NCBI GenBank assembly: GCA_913020435.1
Contig: CAJVZZ010000028.1
Coordinates: forward strand, 1 to 33,126
Length of the DNA stretch: 33,126 bases
Source of the DNA: an uncultured Flavobacteriales bacterium
Lineage (GTDB): Bacteria; Bacteroidota; Bacteroidia; Flavobacteriales_G; Salibacteraceae
Direction of reading: 5' to 3'
Notes under the pieces: model-generated
What the model was told of the DNA's origin: nothing
The model's database searches: none
What the model saw: the letters and a program-made list of their open reading frames with translations, nothing else
Translations under genes and position numbers: made by a program
In this document: one piece after another, positions 1 through 7,989 of the stretch
Layout: each line of letters opens with the position of its first letter
How positions within the stretch are numbered: position 1 is the stretch's first letter

Positions 1-974
1 GAGTTGTGGTGTATTTGGGTTATCTAATAATGGATCTACTGGTAGAAGCAGAGGTTTGGATGGCCGAAGCGAGTCAACTACTTCTACATTTAGTCAAGGA
101 ATCTATGGGAGCGCTTCAGGGGTCAACAACGCTGGCGGATATAGTGCAGGAGTTGTGGGACAAGTTAAAGAACATGTTTCTCTCAACTATGCCTTTCTCG
201 GTTTAGGAGAGGGAACCGGAACAAATAATTATGGTGGCGCATTTTACTCTACCGGCGTTGCGTCAGGAGCAAAAACAAATTTCGGGGTACTTGCGTATGC
301 AGATAACGCAACAACAAATTACGGACTTTATGCTGATGTATCCGGAACTACTTCAGGCACAAACTATGCAATCTATGCCGATGCAGGCTCATTAGCTGCT
401 AACAAAGCAGGTTACTTTAAGGGAGATGTTACTATAACAGGGGATTTATCTGTAACCGGCTTAATTTCTTCTGGTTTAGCTACGCGTATCGTTAATGACA
501 GTATTCGTTTGAACTCAGCGGTAACAAAGGCAATTTCTGATAGCACAGTTCTCCATTCTGCTCTTTCTGATACTGCTTCTGCAATTCGTGCAGGTATTTT
601 GTGGAGTGAAATCGCAACTGGAATAAACTATTCGGGTACTGGAAGAGTTGGAATTGGAATTGCAGCGCCCACTGGTAAATTGGACATAAGAAGTGGAACA
701 AACGGCAGTGCAATTGTTTCTTTTGCTACAACTACTGGATCAAATAGGGGACTATCTGCAAATGTAGAAAGCGGAGGAACTAATTCTAATGGCCAGTTTG
801 GCGTTCTAACAACCGCAGCAGGAACAGGAACAGGAAACCATTATGGTGTTTACAGTTCTAGTTACGGTTCTGGGTTGGAGAGTTGTGGTGTATTTGGGTT
901 ATCTAATAATGGATCTACTGGTAGAAGCAGAGGTGTAGAAGGCCGAAGCGAGTCAACTACTTCTAAATTTAATC
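1..974 (+). repeat. Long direct repeat inside the fibre-like gene (~880 bp period)
   Basis: Bases 1-95 match 880-974 almost exactly (both begin GAGTTGTGGTGTATTTGGGT). A second matching pair lies near the end of each unit, at about 422-447 and 1307-1332, offset by 885 bp. The 6-bp difference between offsets keeps the frame. The protein is therefore built from units of about 293-295 residues, and the window edge falls inside one of them. Confidence 0.85.
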
Positions 975-1861
975 AAGGAGTCTATGGTACTGCAACTGGT
1001 ATCAACAGCGTTGCTTTTGGACATAATGCAGGAGTTGTAGCAGATGCTTCAGGAAATGTTACAGCTAACTTTGGCTTTCTCGCTCTAGTTGTAGCAACTG
1101 GAGTAACTAATTATGGCAGCGCATCTTACGCTTACGGCGCTGCAACTGGAGTAGGAAAAAGAAATATTGGGACATATGGGTATGCAGATAACGCAACAAC
1201 AAATATCGGAGTCTTTGGTACTGTAGAAAATAGTTCTACAGGTACAAACTATGCAATCTATGGAACTGCCGGAGCAACAGCTGGTAACAAAGCAGGTTTC
1301 TTTGAAGGAGATGTTACTATAACAGGGGATTTAAATATAACTGGTGCACTTTCTAAAGGTTCAGGAACTTTTAAGATTGATCATCCACTAGATCCGGAAA
1401 ACAAATACCTAGTGCACAGTTTTGTAGAAAGCCCTGACATGATGAATGTATATAATGGCAATATTACAACCGATGCTAATGGATTGGCTACAGTGGAATT
1501 ACCTCAATATGTTCAAGTTTCTAATAAAGACTTCAGGTATCAATTAACTCCTATTGGTAAATTTGCGCAGTGTATAGTTAAAGAAGAAGTAAACGGAGAC
1601 AAGTTCATTATTCAAACAGACAAACCTAATGTCAAAGTGAGCTGGCAAGTGACTGGAATCAGAAATGATCCTTATGCTAAAGTAAACAGGATTGTAGTGG
1701 AGCAAGAAAAATCTAACTCGAAAAGAGGCAAGTACTTGCATCCTGAAGTTTACGGTAAAGACAAGTCACAAAGTGTACATCCTACAATAGAAAAAATTAC
1801 AGAAGAAGAATTAATGCAAATGAAAGAAGGTACTAAATCACCTGGATCAGAAAATCATTAA
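2..1861 (+). CDS. Repetitive surface/fibre-like protein, 5' end outside window
   Basis: The frame is open from the first bases, so the gene begins upstream of the window; at least 619 residues are present. The sequence is rich in Gly, Ser, Thr, Asn and Ala with many GVYG/GLYA/NYG-type short beta-repeat motifs, as in bacterial tail-fibre-like or adhesin stalks. Two long copies of the repeat are visible: bases 1-95 recur nearly identically at 880-974, and the element encoding DVTITGDL occurs at 425-449 and again at 1310-1334. The last ~150 residues form a different, non-repetitive domain (FKIDHPLDP, FVESPDMMN, PNVKVSWQVTGIR), which I recognise as a conserved C-terminal region of many such bacterial proteins, followed by a charged Lys/Glu tail. 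No T9SS sorting domain and no S74 chaperone domain is visible. Function is unknown; an exposed structural or adhesive role is inference. Confidence 0.75.
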   Translation, partial: SCGVFGLSNNGSTGRSRGLDGRSESTTSTFSQGIYGSASGVNNAGGYSAGVVGQVKEHVSLNYAFLGLGEGTGTNNYGGAFYSTGVASGAKTNFGVLAYADNATTNYGLYADVSGTTSGTNYAIYADAGSLAANKAGYFKGDVTITGDLSVTGLISSGLATRIVNDSIRLNSAVTKAISDSTVLHSALSDTASAIRAGILWSEIATGINYSGTGRVGIGIAAPTGKLDIRSGTNGSAIVSFATTTGSNRGLSANVESGGTNSNGQFGVLTTAAGTGTGNHYGVYSSSYGSGLESCGVFGLSNNGSTGRSRGVEGRSESTTSKFNQGVYGTATGINSVAFGHNAGVVADASGNVTANFGFLALVVATGVTNYGSASYAYGAATGVGKRNIGTYGYADNATTNIGVFGTVENSSTGTNYAIYGTAGATAGNKAGFFEGDVTITGDLNITGALSKGSGTFKIDHPLDPENKYLVHSFVESPDMMNVYNGNITTDANGLATVELPQYVQVSNKDFRYQLTPIGKFAQCIVKEEVNGDKFIIQTDKPNVKVSWQVTGIRNDPYAKVNRIVVEQEKSNSKRGKYLHPEVYGKDKSQSVHPTIEKITEEELMQMKEGTKSPGSENH

Positions 1862-1896
1862 ATAGTTGATTCGTATTCGTCTGAAAGACTAAAAGC

Positions 1897-1935
1897 AAAA
1901 AAGGCTCTTCAAAATTAATTGAAGAGCCTTTTTTA
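1897..1935. terminator. Bidirectional intrinsic terminator
   Basis: A 16-bp perfect stem (1897-1912 with 1919-1934, core GGCTCTTCAA/TTGAAGAGCC) has a 6-base loop AATTAA and is flanked by A-run on the left and T-run on the right. It lies 36 bp after the plus-strand fibre gene stop and 19 bp after the minus-strand oligopeptidase stop, so it serves both convergent genes. Confidence 0.93.
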
Positions 1936-1953
1936 TATTACAAAACTTGATTC

Positions 1954-4005
1954 CTACTTACCAGCCAAATCAATGATAAAAGCGAACTCCTGAGCTACTT
2001 CTTTCAAGGACTCAAACCTTCCACTTGCTCCACTATGTCCAAATTCCATTTCAGTTTGCAGTAGCAATAAATTATCATCAGTTTTTAGTTCTCTCAATTT
2101 AGCAACCCATTTTGCAGGCTCCCAATATTGCACTTGAGAATCGTGTAATCCAGTCGTCACCAACATATTTGGATAATCCTTAGCTTCAACATTATCGTAA
2201 GGAGAATACGATTTTATATAATCGTAATATTGTTTTTCTTTAGGGTTCCCCCATTCATCAAACTCACCAGTAGTAAGTGGAATAGATTCGTCTAACATAG
2301 TAGTTACAACATCTACAAATGGAACTTGAGCAACGACACCCTTCCACATGCTTGGCTCCATGTTTATTATTGCCCCCATAAGCAAGCCACCCGCGCTTCC
2401 GCCCATAGCAAATAGATTATCTGGAGCAGCATAGTTATTGTTTACCAACCATTTTCCACAATCTATAAAATCATTGAATGTGTTTTTCTTATTGAGCATT
2501 TTACCGTCTTCATACCAACCTCTTCCAAGCGTTTCAGAACCTCGAATATGGGCAATAACATATATAAAGCCTCTATCCAGCAAACTGAGACGCGTTGTGG
2601 AGAAATAAGGATCGATACTATGACCATAGCTACCATATGCATAAAGTAACAAAGGCGCGGTTCCATCCTTTTTTGTATCCTTATGATATACGACTGACAT
2701 TGGCACTTTAACTCCATCTCTAGTGGGAATCATCATGCGTTCTGAACGATAATTCGCCTTGTCAAAATCACCAATTACCTCTTGTTCTTTCAACAAGGTA
2801 AACTCCTTTGTCTTCATGTGATAATCATAAACAGAACCAGGAGTGCTCATGGAGGAGTAACCAATTCTCATGATATCACTTTCGAATTCATAATTACTTG
2901 AAGCATACGCCGAATAGGCCTCTTCTCCAAAATCAACATAATGTTCAGTATTATCTTTCTGATTAATCACTCTAAGGTTCACAATACCGGCAATACGTTC
3001 TTCTAATATCAAATAATCATCGAACATTTCTATGTCCTCCAAAAGAATTCCTTCTCGCGCAGGAATTACCTCCTTCCAATTCTCTTTTCCCGGTTTTTCA
3101 ACCAAGGTTTCCATTAATCGAAAGTTTTTTGCATTCCAATTCGTATGCACATAAAATTTATCGCCAATATGGCCAATACCATATTCAAAATCTGGTTCAC
3201 GTTCCTGAATTATTTTGAACGCACCATTTGGATTATCCGCTGAAATAAAACGATATTCTGAAGACAAGGTGCTTCCCGATCCGATAAAAATGTATTTATC
3301 CGATTTTGATTTGTACACAAAACAATTAAAGGTCTCGTCATTCTCTTCATAAACTAATTCTGCTGTGCTCGTTTCTTTACCTAGTTCATATTTCCAAACC
3401 TGAAAAGCTCTAAGCGTTTCATCTTTTTTGGTAAAAAATATGGTTTTACTATCTGAAGCCCAAACAGAGCCACCGGTAGTATTTTCAATAGTAAACGGAA
3501 GCGTTTCTCCGCTTACCATGTCCTTGAACTTAATAGTATAAATCCGACGACTCACCGTGTCTTCACCATATGCAAGCACCATTTTATTGGGACTTAGGGA
3601 TAATCCCGAAGCGCTGTAATAGTCATGTCCCTCGGCCATAGGATTTACATCCATTATTATATCCTCGCCGGCCTCTAAGCTGCCTTCTTTTCTGCAATAA
3701 ATAGGATATTCCTTTCCTTCTTCTTGACGCACATAATAGAACCAACCGTCCTTCCTATAAGGAACACTCATATCGGTTTCCTTGATACGTCCTTTCATCT
3801 CTTCAAATAGAGATTCACGAAACCCTTTCAAAGGTTCCATTACCTTTTCTGTATGTGTGTTTTCAGCCTTCAGATATTCGATTACTTCTTTATCCTCCCG
3901 TTGATTCATCCAAAAATAATTATCGATGCGCGTGTCTCCATGAATTGAAAGTTTTTTCGCAACTTTTTTTGCAACTGGGCCTTCTAATCCTATATTCATT
4001 TTCAT
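1954..4005 (-). CDS. ptrB: Prolyl oligopeptidase family serine peptidase, oligopeptidase B-like (S9A)
   Basis: 683 residues, the normal length for oligopeptidase B. The N-terminal ~400 residues form the beta-propeller part, and the C-terminal alpha/beta-hydrolase domain carries the catalytic triad: Ser537 in GGSAGGLL, Asp622 in GLHDSQV and His657 in EFGHSGASGR. The family cleaves short peptides, typically after basic residues. No signal peptide is visible, so a cytoplasmic or periplasm-independent role is expected. The ATG at 4005 is used; a second Met follows two codons later. It lies 71 bp downstream of the MscS gene on the same strand and may be co-transcribed with it. Some S9 peptidases have been re-annotated with different cleavage preference, so substrate specificity is uncertain. 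Confidence 0.92.
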   Translation of the reverse strand: MKMNIGLEGPVAKKVAKKLSIHGDTRIDNYFWMNQREDKEVIEYLKAENTHTEKVMEPLKGFRESLFEEMKGRIKETDMSVPYRKDGWFYYVRQEEGKEYPIYCRKEGSLEAGEDIIMDVNPMAEGHDYYSASGLSLSPNKMVLAYGEDTVSRRIYTIKFKDMVSGETLPFTIENTTGGSVWASDSKTIFFTKKDETLRAFQVWKYELGKETSTAELVYEENDETFNCFVYKSKSDKYIFIGSGSTLSSEYRFISADNPNGAFKIIQEREPDFEYGIGHIGDKFYVHTNWNAKNFRLMETLVEKPGKENWKEVIPAREGILLEDIEMFDDYLILEERIAGIVNLRVINQKDNTEHYVDFGEEAYSAYASSNYEFESDIMRIGYSSMSTPGSVYDYHMKTKEFTLLKEQEVIGDFDKANYRSERMMIPTRDGVKVPMSVVYHKDTKKDGTAPLLLYAYGSYGHSIDPYFSTTRLSLLDRGFIYVIAHIRGSETLGRGWYEDGKMLNKKNTFNDFIDCGKWLVNNNYAAPDNLFAMGGSAGGLLMGAIINMEPSMWKGVVAQVPFVDVVTTMLDESIPLTTGEFDEWGNPKEKQYYDYIKSYSPYDNVEAKDYPNMLVTTGLHDSQVQYWEPAKWVAKLRELKTDDNLLLLQTEMEFGHSGASGRFESLKEVAQEFAFIIDLAGK

Positions 4006-4076
4006 ATTTAATTTCGTTTGTATTGTATTTCTTTAGTTAAAAATAAGAATGAACGAATATGAAAAACTAAAGAAAA

Positions 4077-4961
4077 CTAATTCTTGATGTCTTTCTTAAG
4101 CTCACCATCAATATCATTTTTATATACGATTGTGCGGTATGGAAAAGGAATTTCTATACCCTCGGCATCAAAACGTTTTTTTACAGATTCTAACAAATCC
4201 CAATGCGCATTCATGGCTTTAATAGGTCCTCCACACCAAAAATAAGTTCTAAGAGTTATAGCAAAGTCACCATGACTTATCATTCGAATTTTAGGAGTAT
4301 TTTCCTCTTTCTTTTTTTCTTCTTCCGTCCTTCCATCCAAATAATCAGGATGTTTTAGTGCCTCTTCTGATATTAACTTTTTTGCTAAGTCTACATTACT
4401 ATCATATGAAATTCCAAATTCAATAAAACGACACATTTTTTCCTCTTTTATCGTACTATTCACAATGGTTTCATTGCTCATTACTGCATTAGGAATAATA
4501 ATTCTACGGTTTTCAAAACTCTTGATTACTGTGTGTCTTAAGGTAATATCTTCAACTTCGCCGCTATAAGTAGCAACATGAATTATGTCACCTACTCTAA
4601 AAGGTCTGAAAATCACTAAAAACACCCCCCCTATTATATTCGAAAGCGCTTGCTGTGAAGCAAATGCTATTGCCGCAGCTGCAATACCCGCACCAGCAAA
4701 CAATGTAGTTCCAATAGACCTTAAAGAAGGTATGGCATAAAAAGTAAACGCTAAAGCTGCACCAATAATAAGCGCTGTACTTGCATTTTTCATAAAATTA
4801 TACCGCGTTGGATCGATATTTAATGAATCACTTCTGTCAGCAATAAAATTCGTTAGAAATTTCCGGAGTGTATAGGAAAGAATTAATGCAACTACAATTG
4901 CTATAAACACTGCAACAAGGTGATTATCTGTCGCAATTTTTAAGAGTTCCTGTTTTGACAT
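4077..4961 (-). CDS. Small-conductance mechanosensitive channel, MscS family
   Basis: 294 residues. Three membrane segments are visible: about 13-36, 57-78 and a Gly/Ala-rich pore helix at about 83-115 (GAGIAAAAIAFASQQALSNIIGG), followed by the conserved FRPFRVGDII and the beta domain (NRRIIIPNAVMSNETIVN). This is the minimal MscS architecture, a homoheptameric inner-membrane valve that opens under osmotic downshock. The loop at about 205-225 is unusually rich in Glu/Lys (TEEEKKKEEN). The ATG is 5 bp after the hemB stop, so the two genes almost certainly share a transcript. MscS-like proteins are diverse and I give no symbol. Confidence 0.92.
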   Translation of the reverse strand: MSKQELLKIATDNHLVAVFIAIVVALILSYTLRKFLTNFIADRSDSLNIDPTRYNFMKNASTALIIGAALAFTFYAIPSLRSIGTTLFAGAGIAAAAIAFASQQALSNIIGGVFLVIFRPFRVGDIIHVATYSGEVEDITLRHTVIKSFENRRIIIPNAVMSNETIVNSTIKEEKMCRFIEFGISYDSNVDLAKKLISEEALKHPDYLDGRTEEEKKKEENTPKIRMISHGDFAITLRTYFWCGGPIKAMNAHWDLLESVKKRFDAEGIEIPFPYRTIVYKNDIDGELKKDIKN

Positions 4962-4966
4962 TTAAA

Positions 4967-5950
4967 TTAAATCTTACCGTCTCTCACCATTTCTGCATAT
5001 GCCTTTGCGAAATAGGTAATTATAATATCAGCTCCTGCTCTTCTTATGGACATAAGCATTTCAGGCATAGCCTTTTCAAAATCCAACCAACCGTTTTGAC
5101 AAGCAGCAGTTAGCATACTGCATTCTCCACTAACATTATACGCTGCAATAGGAATATCGTAGTTTTCTTTCAGAATATGTATAATGTCTAAATAAGGTAA
5201 TGCTGGTTTTACCATCATGATATCAGCACCTTCGGCAAAATCCAAATCGGCTTCTAATAATGCCTCGCGTTTATTTGCAGGGTCCATTTGATACGATTTT
5301 TTGTCACCTTTTTTAGGTTCTGAATCCAATGCATCTCTAAATGGACCATAAAACGCTGATGCATACTTTGCAGTGTAACTCAATATTCCAACCTCTGTAA
5401 ATCCATTTTCATCTAATACTTCACGGATATACCCTACTCTGCCATCCATCATATCGCTAGGCCCTATAATATCTGCCCCGGCTCTGGCTTGCGCTAACGC
5501 CATCTCGCCCAAAATAGGCAATGACGCATCATTTAATATTTTATCTCCCTCTACAAAACCATCATGTCCATCTGACGAATAAGGGTCCATTGCAACGTCT
5601 GTAATTATCTGCACCGTTTCTCCAAATTCCACTTTAATAGCTTCAAATGCTTTGAGGTAGAAATTATTAGCATTCTTGCTATAAGTAGCTTTTGTGTCTT
5701 TTAGTTCATCGTTAACAGCCGGAAATAAGATAAATGAACCAATCCCTATATCTATACAAGATTGAATCTCTTTTATCGCTTCATCGGTAGACATTCTGAA
5801 ATTTCCAGGCATACTTGCCACCTCATCTCGAATTCCATTTCCATCAACTAAAAAAATAGGCTGAACCAAATTTGATATAGACAAATGAGTCTCTTTCAAA
5901 AAGCCTCTAGATATCGCTGTAGCTCTATTTCTACGTGGTCTTCTGTTCAT
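4967..5950 (-). CDS. hemB: Delta-aminolevulinic acid dehydratase (porphobilinogen synthase)
   Basis: 327 residues, the full family length. It condenses two 5-aminolevulinate molecules to porphobilinogen in haem synthesis, in the cytoplasm. The two active-site lysines are visible: Lys195 in SYTAKYASAFYGP and Schiff-base Lys248 in MMVKPALPYL. The metal loop reads TDVAMDPYSSDGHDG (117-131): the three cysteines that bind catalytic zinc in the zinc-type enzymes are replaced by Ala/Asp/Asp, so this is the Asp-rich, magnesium-type HemB known from Pseudomonas and many other bacteria. First gene of a pair with the MscS channel. A TACATTTG box lies 18 bp upstream of the ATG. Confidence 0.97.
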   Translation of the reverse strand: MNRRPRRNRATAISRGFLKETHLSISNLVQPIFLVDGNGIRDEVASMPGNFRMSTDEAIKEIQSCIDIGIGSFILFPAVNDELKDTKATYSKNANNFYLKAFEAIKVEFGETVQIITDVAMDPYSSDGHDGFVEGDKILNDASLPILGEMALAQARAGADIIGPSDMMDGRVGYIREVLDENGFTEVGILSYTAKYASAFYGPFRDALDSEPKKGDKKSYQMDPANKREALLEADLDFAEGADIMMVKPALPYLDIIHILKENYDIPIAAYNVSGECSMLTAACQNGWLDFEKAMPEMLMSIRRAGADIIITYFAKAYAEMVRDGKI

Positions 5951-5968
5951 CTTAATTTCAATTTAAAA

Positions 5969-5976
5969 CAAATGTA
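5969..5976 (-). promoter_or_regulatory. Candidate -7 promoter box (TAnnTTTG) for hemB
   Basis: Minus strand reads TACATTTG, matching the Bacteroidetes primary-sigma -7 consensus, 18 bp before the hemB start. No clear -33 TTTG is seen, so this is a weak prediction. Confidence 0.4.
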
Positions 5977-6049
5977 CAATAGCTTTATTCAGCTACGAAG
6001 AATTTGATTTTTGATTATCAAGCTTTATGAAATTGATATCTTCGTCAAC

Positions 6050-6640
6050 ATGCATAATTTTTCTAAAGTTTGCGTTTTTTGCGCCTCGTCTTCAGGGAAC
6101 AATCCCATATATATCAATTCAGCTCGTGAACTAGGTTCACATCTTGGCAAACAAAACATGTCCCTCATTTATGGCGGAGGAAAAGTAGGACTTATGGGAG
6201 CCCTAGCTGATTCAGCAATAGATGCTGACGCTAAAGTCACTGGAATTATTCCTGACTTTATGATGGAAAAAGAAATCGGACATACTGGTTTAACAGAGCT
6301 TATAGTGGTTGAATCGATGCACGAACGAAAACTGCAAATGCACGAATTGTCTGATGCTGTGGTTACACTTCCAGGTGGTTTTGGCACTTTTGAAGAATTA
6401 TTTGAAATCCTTACTTGGATTCAATTAGGACTTTATCAAAAACCTGTCGGGATTCTGAACGTTAACGGCTACTATAGTTTATTAGAAAAGCAATTGGACA
6501 GCATGGTTATCGAGGGCCTATTAAAACAAGAACATAGAAATGGCCTAGTATTCTCGACAGAATTGAACGAGTTATTTAACCTAATGCATCAATACAAACC
6601 CATTAAGCCACTTTTCCATCTTAAAAAAGATGAAACCTAA
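6050..6640 (+). CDS. LOG family (TIGR00730) nucleoside-monophosphate phosphoribohydrolase
   Basis: 196 residues from the ATG at 6050 (MHNFSKVCVF). An upstream in-frame TTG at 6011 would add 13 residues, but the family normally starts just before the VCVFCASS strand. Key motifs are CASSSGN near the N terminus, YGGGKVGLMG, and the catalytic/nucleotide-binding PGGFGTFEELFE. Characterised relatives hydrolyse cytokinin riboside 5'-monophosphate or AMP to free base and ribose 5-phosphate; bacterial members were long mis-annotated as lysine decarboxylases. Divergent from hemB with about 100 bp between starts, and 78 bp upstream of lgt. Confidence 0.92.
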   Translation: MHNFSKVCVFCASSSGNNPIYINSARELGSHLGKQNMSLIYGGGKVGLMGALADSAIDADAKVTGIIPDFMMEKEIGHTGLTELIVVESMHERKLQMHELSDAVVTLPGGFGTFEELFEILTWIQLGLYQKPVGILNVNGYYSLLEKQLDSMVIEGLLKQEHRNGLVFSTELNELFNLMHQYKPIKPLFHLKKDET

Positions 6641-6696
6641 TTAACTAATTACAGCATATTGCGGTATTTGTGCTTTCAGACCAAAGCTGCAAAAAC

Positions 6697-6704
6697 TACT
6701 TTTG
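6697..6704 (+). promoter_or_regulatory. Candidate -7 promoter box for lgt operon
   Basis: TACTTTTG matches TAnnTTTG and ends 14 bp before the lgt ATG; a near-match to the -33 element, TTTC at 6674-6677, lies 19 bp upstream. This would give a very short leader. Confidence 0.45.
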
Positions 6705-6718
6705 TCAAAAGCATTTGA

Positions 6719-7543
6719 ATGTCAACACTTTCTTATATCATTTGGGATATTGATCCCGAAATCATCAGCTCTCCAATTTCAATTCGTTACTACGGAATGC
6801 TCTTCGCATCAGCATTTATTGCGGGTTATTATTTACTCCAAAGGATGTTCAAGCAAGATGACGTTCCTAGTGAATGGTTAGATAGCGTTTTGATGCACAC
6901 CATTATTGGTACAGTCGCCGGCGCACGTATTGGTCACTGTTTATTTTACGATTGGGCTTATTTCAAAGACCACATCTTAGAAATATTTTTACCTGTTGCT
7001 TTTGAACCAGAACTTCATTTTACTGGATTTCAAGGTCTTGCAAGCCATGGCGCTGCAATCGGAATCATCATCGCCTTATTTATATGGTCTCGTAAAGTCA
7101 GTAAAAAGAATATTCTATGGATTCTTGATAGAGTTGTTGTTGCGGTTGCATCAGGTGCTTTCTTTATCAGGATGGGTAATCTTATGAATTCTGAAATTAT
7201 TGGAGAACCTACAACCGTTGCATGGGCGTTTGTATTTAAATATGTTGATGGTCTGCCTCGTCATCCTACCCAAGTATACGAAGCTTTAGCTTACCTAACA
7301 ATTTTTATAATTCTTGCTTTCCTTTTTTGGAAAAAAGATTGGAGTAAGCGTCAAGGGGGAATATTTGGACTTTTCTTAATCCTTCTTTTTGGTTTTAGAT
7401 TCTGTATTGAATTTATGAAAGAAAACCAAGTAAGTTTTGAAGACTCAATGGCTCTTAATATGGGTCAATGGCTTAGCATTCCGTTTGTTTTAATAGGAAC
7501 TTATTTTTTAGCTAGAAGCAAAAAATCAAATTCGTATGGCTAA
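6719..7543 (+). CDS. lgt: Prolipoprotein diacylglyceryl transferase
   Basis: 274 residues with about seven membrane segments. It transfers diacylglycerol from phosphatidylglycerol to the lipobox cysteine of prolipoproteins, the first step of lipoprotein maturation in the inner membrane. Conserved residues visible: Tyr25 (RYYGM), the GARIGHCLFYDW segment (68-79), His110 in ASHGAAIG, the Lgt signature RMGNLMNSEIIG with Arg151 and Asn154, HPTQVYEA (182-189) and Arg227 in FGFRFCIEFMKENQ. It would act on the lipoproteins encoded nearby (28215 and 28759 genes). The next gene overlaps its stop by 8 bp. Confidence 0.97.
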   Translation: MSTLSYIIWDIDPEIISSPISIRYYGMLFASAFIAGYYLLQRMFKQDDVPSEWLDSVLMHTIIGTVAGARIGHCLFYDWAYFKDHILEIFLPVAFEPELHFTGFQGLASHGAAIGIIIALFIWSRKVSKKNILWILDRVVVAVASGAFFIRMGNLMNSEIIGEPTTVAWAFVFKYVDGLPRHPTQVYEALAYLTIFIILAFLFWKKDWSKRQGGIFGLFLILLFGFRFCIEFMKENQVSFEDSMALNMGQWLSIPFVLIGTYFLARSKKSNSYG

Positions 7544-7961
7544 ATACGAATTGAAAACAAAAGTTACCGACGTAAATGTCAATGAGTTTCTGAATAAAGT
7601 AGAATCCGAACAAAAACGCTTGGATGCCTTTGAAATCAGTGATTTAATGAAAAAGATAACCGGTCAAGAACCCAAAATGTGGGGGTCGAGTATAATTGGT
7701 TTTGGGCAATATCCTTATAAATATGAAAATGGTCAGGAAGATGATTTTATAGCTACTGGATTCTCACCGAGAGAAGCAAAACATTCTCTTTATATAATGG
7801 GAGGCATTGAAAACTCCCCTAACCTGACTCCTAAATTAGGTAAGTTTAAAAATGGAAAATCTTGTCTTTACATTCAAAAATTAGTCGATACAGATAAGTG
7901 TGTATTGCAACAACTTGTCAGGGAGTCTCGCGATTACATTACAAACAAAACATGGCCTTAA
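7536..7961 (+). CDS. DUF1801 family protein (YdhG-like)
   Basis: 141 residues. The fold is recognisable from EISDLMKKITGQEPKMWGSS, the central IIGFGQYPYKYENG and the SPREAKHSLYIMGG strand, which are characteristic of DUF1801. It starts inside the lgt stop region (8-bp overlap), so it is translationally coupled to lgt. No signal peptide or membrane segment. The biochemical role of the family is not established; cytoplasmic location is inferred. Confidence 0.85.
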   Translation: MAKYELKTKVTDVNVNEFLNKVESEQKRLDAFEISDLMKKITGQEPKMWGSSIIGFGQYPYKYENGQEDDFIATGFSPREAKHSLYIMGGIENSPNLTPKLGKFKNGKSCLYIQKLVDTDKCVLQQLVRESRDYITNKTWP

Positions 7962-7989
7962 GCTGTTACTAAAGTTCAATAAACACTCT

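Noticed and set aside
7900-7989. Extended N terminus for the PIG-L protein
   Set aside because: The extension overlaps the DUF1801 gene in another frame, lacks an ATG, and would bury the clear signal peptide starting at 7990.
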